8,081 bases of DNA. It comes from Candidatus Nanohalarchaeota archaeon. GTDB lineage: Archaea; EX4484-52; JAADEF01. The notes below the pieces were generated by a model. That model worked only from the letters and a program-made list of their open reading frames with translations. It was not told where the DNA came from and did not search any database. The stretch spans positions 1 to 8,081 of the forward strand of contig JAADEF010000081.1 in assembly GCA_013153555.1 (NCBI GenBank), given 5' to 3'. This document shows positions 1 to 5,709 of the stretch, piece by piece (positions within the stretch are counted from its first letter, which is position 1; each line of letters begins with the position of its first letter). The translations under genes and the position numbers were made by a program.

Positions 1-30
1 AAAGCTAAAAAGTAATTATTTGCTTCTTTT
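1..30 (+). repeat. Left arm of a 30-bp perfect inverted repeat
   Basis: The first 30 bases are the exact reverse complement of 333-362, 30 of 30 by hand comparison. After one mismatch at 31, positions 32-35 also match. The arm begins at the window edge, so the repeat may continue outside. Read rightward, 1-15 encodes KAKK-stop, the same C-terminus as the Tat-signal protein at 348-1121, so this arm looks like a second copy of that gene's tail in the opposite direction. It could be an amplification or assembly fold-back at a contig end, or a genuine inverted duplication. Confidence 0.9.
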
Positions 31-35
31 ATTAT

Positions 36-347
36 TTGGCAAAACAATATCAAGAAAATATTCGCCCAGCTTTAATAATAGTAGCAGTAAAAAAAGGAAG
101 TGCTTATATTTGCAATGCACTAACTTCATCACCGCACGATTATTTAACAACACAGCCAATAACCATTATTGGCTTATCGGCAGAAGACATGTTTTATGAT
201 TCAGAAAATGAGAGAATAAAACAGCTAGTAGAATATGTTAAAAAAGAACAAAAAGCCCAACTTAGATATTGGTATAATGTTATGATGCAACACATTCCTT
301 CGCTATTCTTTTTTAATTATGTATATGATAAAAAAAGAAGCAAATAA
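36..347 (+). CDS. Small protein of unknown function, 5' end uncertain, possibly truncated
   Basis: An open frame of about 103 codons that I do not recognise. The only available start is a TTG at 36, since an in-frame TAA lies at 6-8 and the first ATG is at codon 52. No TATA-like box or Shine-Dalgarno site lies at the right distance, unlike the other unit-leading genes here. The upstream 30 bases belong to the inverted repeat, so the true N-terminus may have been lost at a chimeric junction near 30-35. The N-terminal part alternates hydrophobic residues (ALIIVAV), suggesting a buried beta strand. The C-terminal part has an aromatic run (LFFFNYVY) and a basic tail KKRSK. Its stop abuts the stop of the convergent gene with no spacer, giving the palindrome TAATTA. 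It is more likely the end of a real gene than a complete small protein. Confidence 0.5.
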   Translation: MAKQYQENIRPALIIVAVKKGSAYICNALTSSPHDYLTTQPITIIGLSAEDMFYDSENERIKQLVEYVKKEQKAQLRYWYNVMMQHIPSLFFFNYVYDKKRSK

Positions 348-362
348 TTACTTTTTAGCTTT
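333..362 (-). repeat. Right arm of the 30-bp perfect inverted repeat
   Basis: The exact reverse complement of 1-30. This arm spans the last codons of the rightward ORF ending at 347, both abutting stop codons, and the last codons of the leftward Tat-signal gene. The arms enclose about 300 bp of unique sequence. The arm contains coding sequence of two genes rather than intergenic DNA, which is unusual for a recombination site or terminator and fits a duplicated or mis-joined fragment better. Confidence 0.9.
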
Positions 363-1121
363 GGATTTTACTGCTTCATAGAATTCTTGAGGTATAGGAA
401 AATGTTTTAAGCGTGTATGTTCTGATTCTCCGAGTAATTCTAAATGAGTGTATCGTGACGGAGAAATATCTACAAAAACAGCAATGCCGTCTTCTTTTTG
501 AGGTAATAAACTATTCAAATCTTGAATAAGCTTATCGGTATTTCTTTCCATTACATACTTATCAATTATACGATAGAATAGTCCTGTTATAGGAATTCCA
601 AAAAACATTGTTCCCAATACTTTGCCAAAGGATGTTAATTTTAATTTTTGTTTATTATTGCCCAACAAATAACCTCCTGATTTAACTGCATCATAAACGC
701 TTTGAGGAGAAGATAAATCGCGCTCTATTAGCTTAGTTAAACCATAACTTCCTGAAATTCCGACTATAAAACTACCAATTAAAGATCCTACATCATAAAA
801 TCTATTCACAGAACTGTTTTCTATCTTAATGAGATGAGTATTTTTAGGTAAATATGATTTCAACATTTCGATGAACTTGTGCTCATCATGTTTTTCATTA
901 GGCAAATAAGGCACCACATAAAAGAAAGAAGATGGATAGTTTTTAGGATTCAACTCTACTTCCATATAAGTGGCTAAATATAGAGATTGAGGTGTTTTTA
1001 AATTAGAATCTTCTTCTGAATAATGAAGAGATGCGTTAGATGAAGCCTCTCTTACTCCGCCCAATGTCAAAATACCTAATGCTGCAAGCCCCTTTAAAAA
1101 ATCCCTTCTTTTGATAGACAT
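348..1121 (-). CDS. Twin-arginine signal-bearing protein of unknown function
   Basis: A 257-aa protein from the ATG at 1121. The N-terminus KRRDFLKGLAALGILTLGG is a textbook twin-arginine translocation signal (R5-R6-D-F-L-K, then a mildly hydrophobic stretch), so folded export through TatABC or Tat-dependent membrane insertion is predicted. There is no obvious AxA cleavage site; REASSNA near 24-30 is the best candidate. Two hydrophobic stretches at about 110-131 (VGSLIGSFIVGISG) and 166-186 (GKVLGTMFFGIPITGLF) may be membrane segments with soluble regions on either side. I recognise no catalytic motif, and the function is unknown. An alternative GTG start at 1130 adds MVI and sits about 29 bp from a TTTAAA core, so the exact start is open. 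The gene is divergent from the 1204 gene and convergent with the ORF ending at 347. A copy of its last codons recurs inverted at the window start. Confidence 0.8.
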   Translation of the reverse strand: MSIKRRDFLKGLAALGILTLGGVREASSNASLHYSEEDSNLKTPQSLYLATYMEVELNPKNYPSSFFYVVPYLPNEKHDEHKFIEMLKSYLPKNTHLIKIENSSVNRFYDVGSLIGSFIVGISGSYGLTKLIERDLSSPQSVYDAVKSGGYLLGNNKQKLKLTSFGKVLGTMFFGIPITGLFYRIIDKYVMERNTDKLIQDLNSLLPQKEDGIAVFVDISPSRYTHLELLGESEHTRLKHFPIPQEFYEAVKSKAKK

Positions 1122-1130
1122 TATAACCAC

Positions 1131-1203
1131 TTATAAGTAATATTTTCATATAATTTTTTAAAAATATCAAACTTTTTAAAGATTTCAAAAACCCTATACA
1201 AAT
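1131..1203. promoter_or_regulatory. Divergent promoter region between the Tat-signal gene and the 183-aa orphan
   Basis: A 73-bp intergenic region with two separate TATA-like boxes. The rightward box is 1171-1180 (ACTTTTTAAA), its TTTAAA core about 27 bp before the ATG at 1204, consistent with a leaderless transcript. The leftward box is 1154-1165 (TTTTTTAAAAAT), with its core about 29 bp from the GTG at 1130 and 38 bp from the ATG at 1121. A second leftward candidate, TTATATG at 1146-1152, lies about 28 bp from the ATG at 1121. The assignments rest on spacing only. Confidence 0.55.
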
Positions 1204-1755
1204 ATGTATAAAAACAGGATCATAAAGATCACGGGCGTGCTTCCTACTAATTTTAATTCTGAAAAAATTGTTCATTCTTTATTAGAGGTAGGCGCTAAAA
1301 CCGTTTCCATTGTTTCTCGTGAAATCCAAGTTGAATGTGAGCTTTCCAAATATTCTGTAATCAAAGAAGCTATGAAATCTTTGCGAGTAGAGGAGATAAA
1401 AATAAGGGAAGCAAAGCTTATAGAGAATACGGTTATGCAGGCAGGTAGCTCCACTGATCCTTCCTCTTCTATTAAAGTAACAATCGTCCCTGCAACAAAA
1501 ACCATAGGAAGAAAGCTTTTAAGCATAACCTTGGCAGAAGGGTTCGAGCTTAAAGAAGATGAAATCCCTGATTTTGTGAGCAGATCAAAAAAGATAATTC
1601 ACAAGGTTTTGGACAAGGCAAATGTGCACCACTGCCTCATAGCAGTAGAGCTTTTAAAACGTCCAAATGATTTTGAAAAAGCGTTAGAATTGGCAATAGT
1701 GCATACGCTGTTAGAAACCAATGGCTTATATACTTTGAATGGGTTTAGTTTTTAA
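1204..1755 (+). CDS. Conserved-looking 183-aa protein of unknown function
   Basis: A 183-aa soluble protein with no signal peptide or membrane segment. I do not recognise the family. The sequence suggests two alpha/beta halves joined by a polar, Ser-rich linker (about 76-89, including GSSTDPSSS). The N-terminal half (5-72) alternates strands and helices (RIIKITGVLP, then KIVHSLLEVG, then TVSIVS, then IQVECEL) in an order like a ferredoxin-type fold. The C-terminal half (90-183) begins with a strand KVTIVPA and has a helical region, then VHHCLIAVELL (H142-H143-C144), then a final helix. His-His-Cys could be structural, metal-binding or incidental. The ATG is supported by a TATA-like core 27 bp upstream with no room for a leader. 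A T run at the stop (1749-1753) may help termination. It reads as a single-gene unit. Confidence 0.8.
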   Translation: MYKNRIIKITGVLPTNFNSEKIVHSLLEVGAKTVSIVSREIQVECELSKYSVIKEAMKSLRVEEIKIREAKLIENTVMQAGSSTDPSSSIKVTIVPATKTIGRKLLSITLAEGFELKEDEIPDFVSRSKKIIHKVLDKANVHHCLIAVELLKRPNDFEKALELAIVHTLLETNGLYTLNGFSF

Positions 1756-1881
1756 GGACTGAAATTAGCGAGCCATAAAGTTATAAAAATTCGCATAATC
1801 ACGAAAAGTTTGGAATAAATCTAAAAACATTCTCTACACAAACAATAAACTTTTTAAATAATTACTCACTAAATAGTAAAT
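1756..1881 (+). promoter_or_regulatory. Intergenic region with a leaderless promoter for the lipoprotein gene
   Basis: These 126 bases hold no gene that I can see and no tRNA cloverleaf or C/D box pair. Near the right end, 1851-1860 (TTTTTAAATA) is a TATA-like box whose centre is 27 bp upstream of the ATG at 1882, predicting transcription initiation at or very near the start codon. A weak stem TTCG...CGAA with an 8-nt loop lies around 1788-1803; it is too short to call. Confidence 0.5.
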
Positions 1882-2112
1882 ATGGTTTATGAGCAGTTAA
1901 AATCTGTGTATGAAAGAGTCAAGAAACCCTTGATTGCAGGAGTGATTGCATTAGCGATGCTAAGCGGTTGCTCTATTCATTACAACGCAACTTTTGATCA
2001 TAGAGAAAACAATATTCATGTAAGGGGCAGTGTTAGCGGTCATGTTTATTATCCTGAGAAAAAGAATCATGAACCGCCTTATATAGATATGAGCGGTTGG
2101 GTTGTGAAGTAG
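1882..2112 (+). CDS. Small predicted lipoprotein of unknown function
   Basis: A 76-aa protein whose N-terminus has a short amphipathic, basic stretch (KSVYERVKK), a hydrophobic core (LIAGVIALAM, 17-26) and the lipobox L27-S28-G29-C30. This predicts cleavage before Cys30 and lipid anchoring on the outer face of the cell membrane. The mature part is only about 47 residues, polar and His-rich, with alternating strand-like segments (NIHVRGSVSGHVYYP) and the ending DMSGWVVK. I recognise no family, and the function is unknown. The ATG is supported by the TATA-like box at 1851-1860. T-rich DNA follows the stop. Uncertainty: archaeal lipoprotein processing is poorly defined in many lineages, so a simple membrane anchor is the alternative. 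Confidence 0.75.
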   Translation: MVYEQLKSVYERVKKPLIAGVIALAMLSGCSIHYNATFDHRENNIHVRGSVSGHVYYPEKKNHEPPYIDMSGWVVK

Positions 2113-2145
2113 GTTTTTATTGTGTGGAATTGGTTTTCAGTTTTT
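2113..2145 (+). terminator. Oligo-T terminator candidate downstream of the lipoprotein gene
   Basis: Three T runs follow the TAG stop (2114-2118, 2134-2137, 2141-2145) without a strong hairpin, the usual archaeal intrinsic termination pattern. The last run overlaps the stop codon of the convergent gene that ends at 2144. Confidence 0.4.
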
Positions 2146-3028
2146 AGATATACTGTTTAGTTAAATCTTTTATTAATTTTTTAATATGAAGGTCATGGAG
2201 GCTATCATCTAAATGAGAGTAAACATACTTTTGTATTTCAAAAACAGAATAATCTTTTATATTAGAAGAAAGATGAATTTCGTATTTTTCTATTTTTACA
2301 GGAAATGATTTTTCTGAGAAGTTCTTAATTGTGTCATCACTCACTTCATTTTTTGCACTAAAAGATAGTTGTGTAGGATCATACAATTTTTTACTATTGT
2401 TTAAAATCTGTGAATACATAGCATATTCATTTTCCATCTTATCTTTATTTCCTACATACAATACCTCTGACAAAATCTTGCCCGTATTCTCGCATTTTAA
2501 ACCTTTTTGAAGATAAATACGTAGTCCAAGAACTTTTGCTATTCCTTCATTTATCTTCGGCAGAGTAGAAATATCTAATTCATAAAAATTACCCTCTTTG
2601 TCTATTAAAATACGAACTATATCAGAATGAACATTCCATTCTTCTATCTTAGAAGTTATTTGAGAAGCCATCAAAGTATTGTAAATGCCTTCTAAAGTTT
2701 CATACGAGAATGAAGTGCTTTTTATAATTCTTACCACATCTGCTTGCTCTTTAATCAATTCATTTGCCTTCAAATAACTAAGTAAAATTTCCGTTAAATT
2801 AAGATATGTTCCCTTCAGAGTAAGCAAATAATTATTATCAATATGTGCTAATACTTGAGTTTCACCGCTTCGTATATATATACCTACACAATAACCTATG
2901 CCGAATGTTGCCAAGTATTGCTCTTTAGCATCAGGCGTTAAATATCCGAAAGCTCTTTGATAAACCATAATTACCTCATCATCGCCAGGATAAGGTCTTT
3001 TATGTAAGGATAGACTTTTAGACATCAT
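2144..3028 (-). CDS. Putative CheD/NTAN1-like cysteine hydrolase (deamidase fold)
   Basis: A 294-aa soluble protein. Residues 41-47 read TFGIGYC and are followed by LAHID at 60-64. This matches the active-site layout of CheD glutamine deamidases, where Thr and Cys are six residues apart (TLGLGSC) and the His lies in a following AH motif. The candidate triad is Thr41, Cys47, His62. The Cys-His distance is 15 here against about 17 in CheD and in N-terminal asparagine amidohydrolase NTAN1. NTAN1 also has a similar total length and a Cys...HxD arrangement. These family patterns are from memory, and the assignment is an inference from short motifs. The C-terminal 100 residues (from about 190) look unrelated to CheD and are Lys/Ser-rich. 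No chemotaxis genes are nearby, so a classical CheD role is not indicated. It lies 22 nt behind the small gene at 3051 and is probably co-transcribed. The tandem ATGs at 3028 and 3025 follow AGGTGAT, an archaeal Shine-Dalgarno site. Confidence 0.8.
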   Translation of the reverse strand: MMSKSLSLHKRPYPGDDEVIMVYQRAFGYLTPDAKEQYLATFGIGYCVGIYIRSGETQVLAHIDNNYLLTLKGTYLNLTEILLSYLKANELIKEQADVVRIIKSTSFSYETLEGIYNTLMASQITSKIEEWNVHSDIVRILIDKEGNFYELDISTLPKINEGIAKVLGLRIYLQKGLKCENTGKILSEVLYVGNKDKMENEYAMYSQILNNSKKLYDPTQLSFSAKNEVSDDTIKNFSEKSFPVKIEKYEIHLSSNIKDYSVFEIQKYVYSHLDDSLHDLHIKKLIKDLTKQYI

Positions 3029-3030
3029 TT

Positions 3031-3037
3031 ATCACCT
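3031..3037 (-). promoter_or_regulatory. Shine-Dalgarno site of the CheD/NTAN1-like gene
   Basis: On the minus strand this reads AGGTGAT, complementary to the conserved ATCACCTCCT tail of archaeal 16S rRNA. It ends 2 nt before the ATG at 3028 and 5 nt before the ATG at 3025. Either start is acceptable. Confidence 0.7.
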
Positions 3038-3050
3038 TAAAACCATTTCA

Positions 3051-3272
3051 TTAAACCCTATCCACCACAACTTTTTTAATAGAATTCTTCTTTTCATTGA
3101 CCACGAACATCTCAATGCTGTCATCGCCCATGTAAACATAAGCAGTGATTTTGCCGTTACTGACTTTAAAGCTGTTTGCTAATGGATCGTTAATTACAAA
3201 AAGTTCTTTTTCAATGCCTTCTTTTTCGCTTAGCTTCTCAACCTCAAACACAAGCATTTTGGTTTTTTCCAT
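3051..3272 (-). CDS. Small protein of unknown function, first gene of the CheD/NTAN1-like unit
   Basis: 73 residues from the ATG at 3272, or 78 from the GTG at 3287. I do not recognise it. It is charged, without membrane segment or signal, and strand-rich: MLVFEVEKL, ELFVINDP, SFKVSNGKITAYVYMG, SIEMFVVNEKKNSIKKVVVDRV, suggesting a small beta barrel or sheet. The ATG has AGGTGG upstream (3284-3289 on the minus strand) but at a long 11-nt spacing. The GTG lies about 28 bp from the shared TATA-like core at 3313-3318, matching the leaderless spacing of neighbouring genes, so either start is possible. It is followed after 22 nt by the CheD/NTAN1-like gene, and a partner or substrate relation to that protein is only a guess from linkage. 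Confidence 0.7.
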   Translation of the reverse strand: MEKTKMLVFEVEKLSEKEGIEKELFVINDPLANSFKVSNGKITAYVYMGDDSIEMFVVNEKKNSIKKVVVDRV

Positions 3273-3310
3273 GTTCAAAGTTACCACCTATTAATAATAA
3301 TAGTGCAAAA

Positions 3311-3320
3311 TATTTAAAAA
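3311..3320. promoter_or_regulatory. Shared bidirectional TATA-like box
   Basis: TATTTAAAAA with a symmetrical TTTAAA core (3313-3318). The core centre is about 26.5 bp from the rqcH ATG at 3342 on one side and about 28.5 bp from the GTG at 3287 on the other, both within the spacing seen for other leaderless genes in this window. No second AT box exists in the 54 bp between the two starts. Confidence 0.6.
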
Positions 3321-3341
3321 TTTATCGGTTAATTGAGTATC

Positions 3342-5099
3342 ATGGCTATGGAGCTAACAAGCTATGATCTGCATCACTGGATAAAACAGAACAAACAATG
3401 GTTAGAAGGTGCAAAAATAGAAAAGATTTGGCAAGTTAACGATACAATAATAATGCGTCTTTACAAGCAGGGAGAAAAGCAAAACCTATACATTTCCCCT
3501 TCTATTATTTTGTTAAGCAAAAAAGAGGTTGAAAAGCCTCTCTATCCTCCTTCCTTCGTAATGAGATTGCGAAAATTCATCCAAGGCAGAAAAATAGAAG
3601 GCATAAGCATGCAAGAACTAGACAGAGTGGTAGAGATAAGCATAAAACCTTCGTATAAACTCATAGCAGAGATGCTTCACACTCGTGGCAATATTCTGCT
3701 TTTAGAAAACAACAAAATTTTAGCAGTAATGCATCCTAAGAACTTAAAAGACAGGCAGCTAAAAATTCACAAAGACTATCAAGAAATGGCTCACCCACAC
3801 AACATTCTTAAAACAACAAAGCAAGATTTTATAAGCATATTACGAGAGCAAGAAGAAGAGATAATTACACGTAAAATCATCAAAAGCTTCGGCATTCCTA
3901 AAAAAATTGTTTTAGAAAAAGAACAAGAATGCGGCATAGAAGAGAAGCAATTAATTAAACAAGTGCAAGACAAAAACCTTGAATGCCTGTATGAAAAGCT
4001 GAAAAACGCATACGAGCAAGATTTGAAGGAAGAAATTAACAGCAAAATAGAGCAAGAATTTTTTGCAGAGATTGAAGAAGCCCAAAAAAAAGATCATGAG
4101 CCGGTAAAAACCAAAATACCCTCATCTAAAAAGCAAAGCATTGAAAATGCCATAAAAAAGCTACAACAAGAAATAGAAAACATACAAAAAACTGCAGAGC
4201 TTATAAGCATGCATACAGCTTATTTAGAAGAGTTGCTTAGCAATCCAGAAAAATTAAAATCATATAGCTTAGATAAAAAAAATAAAACCATTACCTTAGA
4301 GCTTGAAGGCAAAGAAGTGGTTCTTCGCTATGATCTCAACATTTACCAAAACCTAAATCTTATATATCAACGCATTAAAAAATACAAAGCAAGAATTCAA
4401 GAACTTGAAAAGAAAATGCAAAAAATAGAGCAAGAACAAGAAAAATCAAACAATCAAAGTAATAAACCAAGAGTTTTACAACAACAATCCAAACCAAAGC
4501 AGTGGTATGAAAAATTTAGGTGGTTCAAAACAACCAACGGCTTTCTATGTGTTGCTGCCAAAGACGCAACCACCAACGAAATCCTCATCAAAAAACACAT
4601 GGAAAAAGATGATTTGGTGTTTCACACCTTAGAACCAGGATCGCCTTTTGCTTTGCTAAAAAATGCCCGAGACAAAGCTCAAGAACAGGACATTTTAGAA
4701 TGTGCGCAGTTTTTGATATGCTACAGCAAATTATGGAAAGCAGAGGTTGCGATGGGAGAGGTGTTTTATGTTTATCCTGAGCAAGTCAGCAAAGAAGCAC
4801 CTTCTGGTGAGTACATGGGCAAAGGCATGTTCATGATAAGAGGTAAAAGAAATATTCTAAAAATGCCGTTAGAATTAGCAGTCGCATACCATGAAGGAAA
4901 AATAGAAGTTGCTCCTTTTGTAAAACATGCAACTAACAAAGCAAGAGTAGCCATAGTACCTGGATCAACCAGAGGAAAAGAGCTAATCAAACAAATAAAA
5001 GAAAAACTTAAAAACAAAGTGAAAAAGGAAGTATTGGAGGATTTAGATGAGCAGTACATCCTCGCACACATTCCGTACAATAAAGGACATGTTAGATAA
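3342..5099 (+). CDS. rqcH: Archaeal NFACT protein, RqcH/Rqc2 family ribosome quality-control factor
   Basis: A 585-aa protein, near the usual NFACT length. Family members bind peptidyl-tRNA-blocked 60S/50S subunits and, in bacteria and eukaryotes, recruit tRNA to add C-terminal tails to stalled nascent chains. The NFACT-N domain occupies about 5-160 (SYDLHHWI, PPSFVMRLRKFI). It contains D94-R95 in ELDRVVEI, matching the Asp-Arg pair needed for tRNA binding in bacterial RqcH. A helix-hairpin-helix-like region follows (about 170-200), then two coiled-coil arms (about 265-290 and 341-368) around a short strand section. The NFACT-R domain (about 388-505) begins WYEKFRWF and includes DATTNEILIKKHMEKDD, PSGEYMGKGMF and MIRGKRN. 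The remaining 80 residues match the archaeal C-terminal extension. The ATG at 3342 fits the TATA box, and an in-frame TTG at 3333 does not. The nth gene begins inside its 3' end. Confidence 0.93.
   Translation: MAMELTSYDLHHWIKQNKQWLEGAKIEKIWQVNDTIIMRLYKQGEKQNLYISPSIILLSKKEVEKPLYPPSFVMRLRKFIQGRKIEGISMQELDRVVEISIKPSYKLIAEMLHTRGNILLLENNKILAVMHPKNLKDRQLKIHKDYQEMAHPHNILKTTKQDFISILREQEEEIITRKIIKSFGIPKKIVLEKEQECGIEEKQLIKQVQDKNLECLYEKLKNAYEQDLKEEINSKIEQEFFAEIEEAQKKDHEPVKTKIPSSKKQSIENAIKKLQQEIENIQKTAELISMHTAYLEELLSNPEKLKSYSLDKKNKTITLELEGKEVVLRYDLNIYQNLNLIYQRIKKYKARIQELEKKMQKIEQEQEKSNNQSNKPRVLQQQSKPKQWYEKFRWFKTTNGFLCVAAKDATTNEILIKKHMEKDDLVFHTLEPGSPFALLKNARDKAQEQDILECAQFLICYSKLWKAEVAMGEVFYVYPEQVSKEAPSGEYMGKGMFMIRGKRNILKMPLELAVAYHEGKIEVAPFVKHATNKARVAIVPGSTRGKELIKQIKEKLKNKVKKEVLEDLDEQYILAHIPYNKGHVR
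5036..5040 (+). promoter_or_regulatory. Strong Shine-Dalgarno site for nth inside rqcH
   Basis: GGAGG lies within the last 70 bp of rqcH, 6 nt before the ATG at 5047. It fixes the nth start and shows that the overlap of the two genes is real. Confidence 0.8.
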
Positions 5100-5709
5100 A
5101 ATGGAAAAAGAGGCTAAGAAAAGAAACGCGCCTGTTTTTCAAGCATCTAGCTATTTGAAAAACGATCCTTGGTTAAGATTCATATTTGTAATACTTAGCT
5201 CTCGCACTAAAGATGAAAAAACTCTACAAGTTGTAAAACAACTCAAACATAAATGTAATACATGGGAATGCATAAAAAACATGCCTTTAAAAGAATTGGA
5301 AAAAGTTCTCAAAGGAGTTGGTTTCCATAGGCAAAAAGCCAAAAATCTCAAAGAAATAGCAAAAAAACTTAAAGGAAAAGAAATATTATGCGAGTTTGAT
5401 CAGCTTATTACATTACCAGGCATAGGCAGAAAGATTGCAAATGTAATACTTGTTGATATATGCAGTAAAGATGCCATAGGTGTGGATACTCATGTGCATA
5501 GAATAGCAAACCGCCTTGGTTGGGTCAATACTAAAACTCCTGAAGAAACAGAAAAAGAACTTAAACATCTCGTTCCTAAAAAATTATGGAACAAAATAAA
5601 TAAAGCATTAGTGGGTTACGGTCAAACAGTATGCTTACCTGTAAAACCTCAGTGTAATGAATGTGTCATAAAAGAAAAATGTATGTTTTACAAATCCTTG
5701 ACCATATAA
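5047..5709 (+). CDS. nth: Endonuclease III, DNA glycosylase/AP lyase with [4Fe-4S] cluster
   Basis: A 220-aa protein of the usual Nth length. It removes oxidised pyrimidines from DNA and cleaves the abasic site by beta-elimination (base-excision repair). The helix-hairpin-helix LPGIGRKIANV carries the catalytic lysine K129, and the Gly/Pro-Asp loop VDTHVHRIANR carries the catalytic aspartate D147. Both match E. coli K120 and D138. The C-terminal cluster loop is C196-x6-C203-x2-C206-x5-C212, the canonical Nth spacing for a [4Fe-4S] cluster. SSRTKDEKT at 51-59 corresponds to the conserved LSxQTxD region of the family. The first 53 bases overlap the end of rqcH, and the strong GGAGG upstream implies translation coupled to or embedded in the rqcH message. 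The 3' end overlaps the convergent elp3 gene by 22 nt. Confidence 0.95.
   Translation: MSSTSSHTFRTIKDMLDKMEKEAKKRNAPVFQASSYLKNDPWLRFIFVILSSRTKDEKTLQVVKQLKHKCNTWECIKNMPLKELEKVLKGVGFHRQKAKNLKEIAKKLKGKEILCEFDQLITLPGIGRKIANVILVDICSKDAIGVDTHVHRIANRLGWVNTKTPEETEKELKHLVPKKLWNKINKALVGYGQTVCLPVKPQCNECVIKEKCMFYKSLTI
5671..5680 (-). terminator. Possible T-rich termination signal for the radB-elp3 unit
   Basis: On the minus strand this reads ATTTTTCTTT, starting 7 nt past the elp3 stop and lying within the nth coding region. T-rich tracts can terminate archaeal transcription. The run is interrupted, so support is weak. Confidence 0.25.

Noticed and set aside
1036..1526. Minus-strand open frames at 1036-1275 and 1272-1526
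   Set aside because: They lie antisense to or in the wrong frame of the 1121 and 1204 genes, cross the divergent promoter region, and have no ribosome site or recognisable protein.
1788..1803. Short TTCG/CGAA stem as an RNA element or terminator
   Set aside because: Only four base pairs with an 8-nt loop and no T run after it.
3333..3341. In-frame TTG start at 3333 that would extend RqcH by three residues (MSI)
   Set aside because: The ATG at 3342 sits 26-27 bp from the TATA-like core, as at the other unit heads, and the TTG has no ribosome site.
3791..5351. Minus-strand open frames inside rqcH and nth (3791-4045, 4772-5080, 5151-5351)
   Set aside because: They are Ser/Cys/Phe-rich shadow translations opposite well-supported genes.
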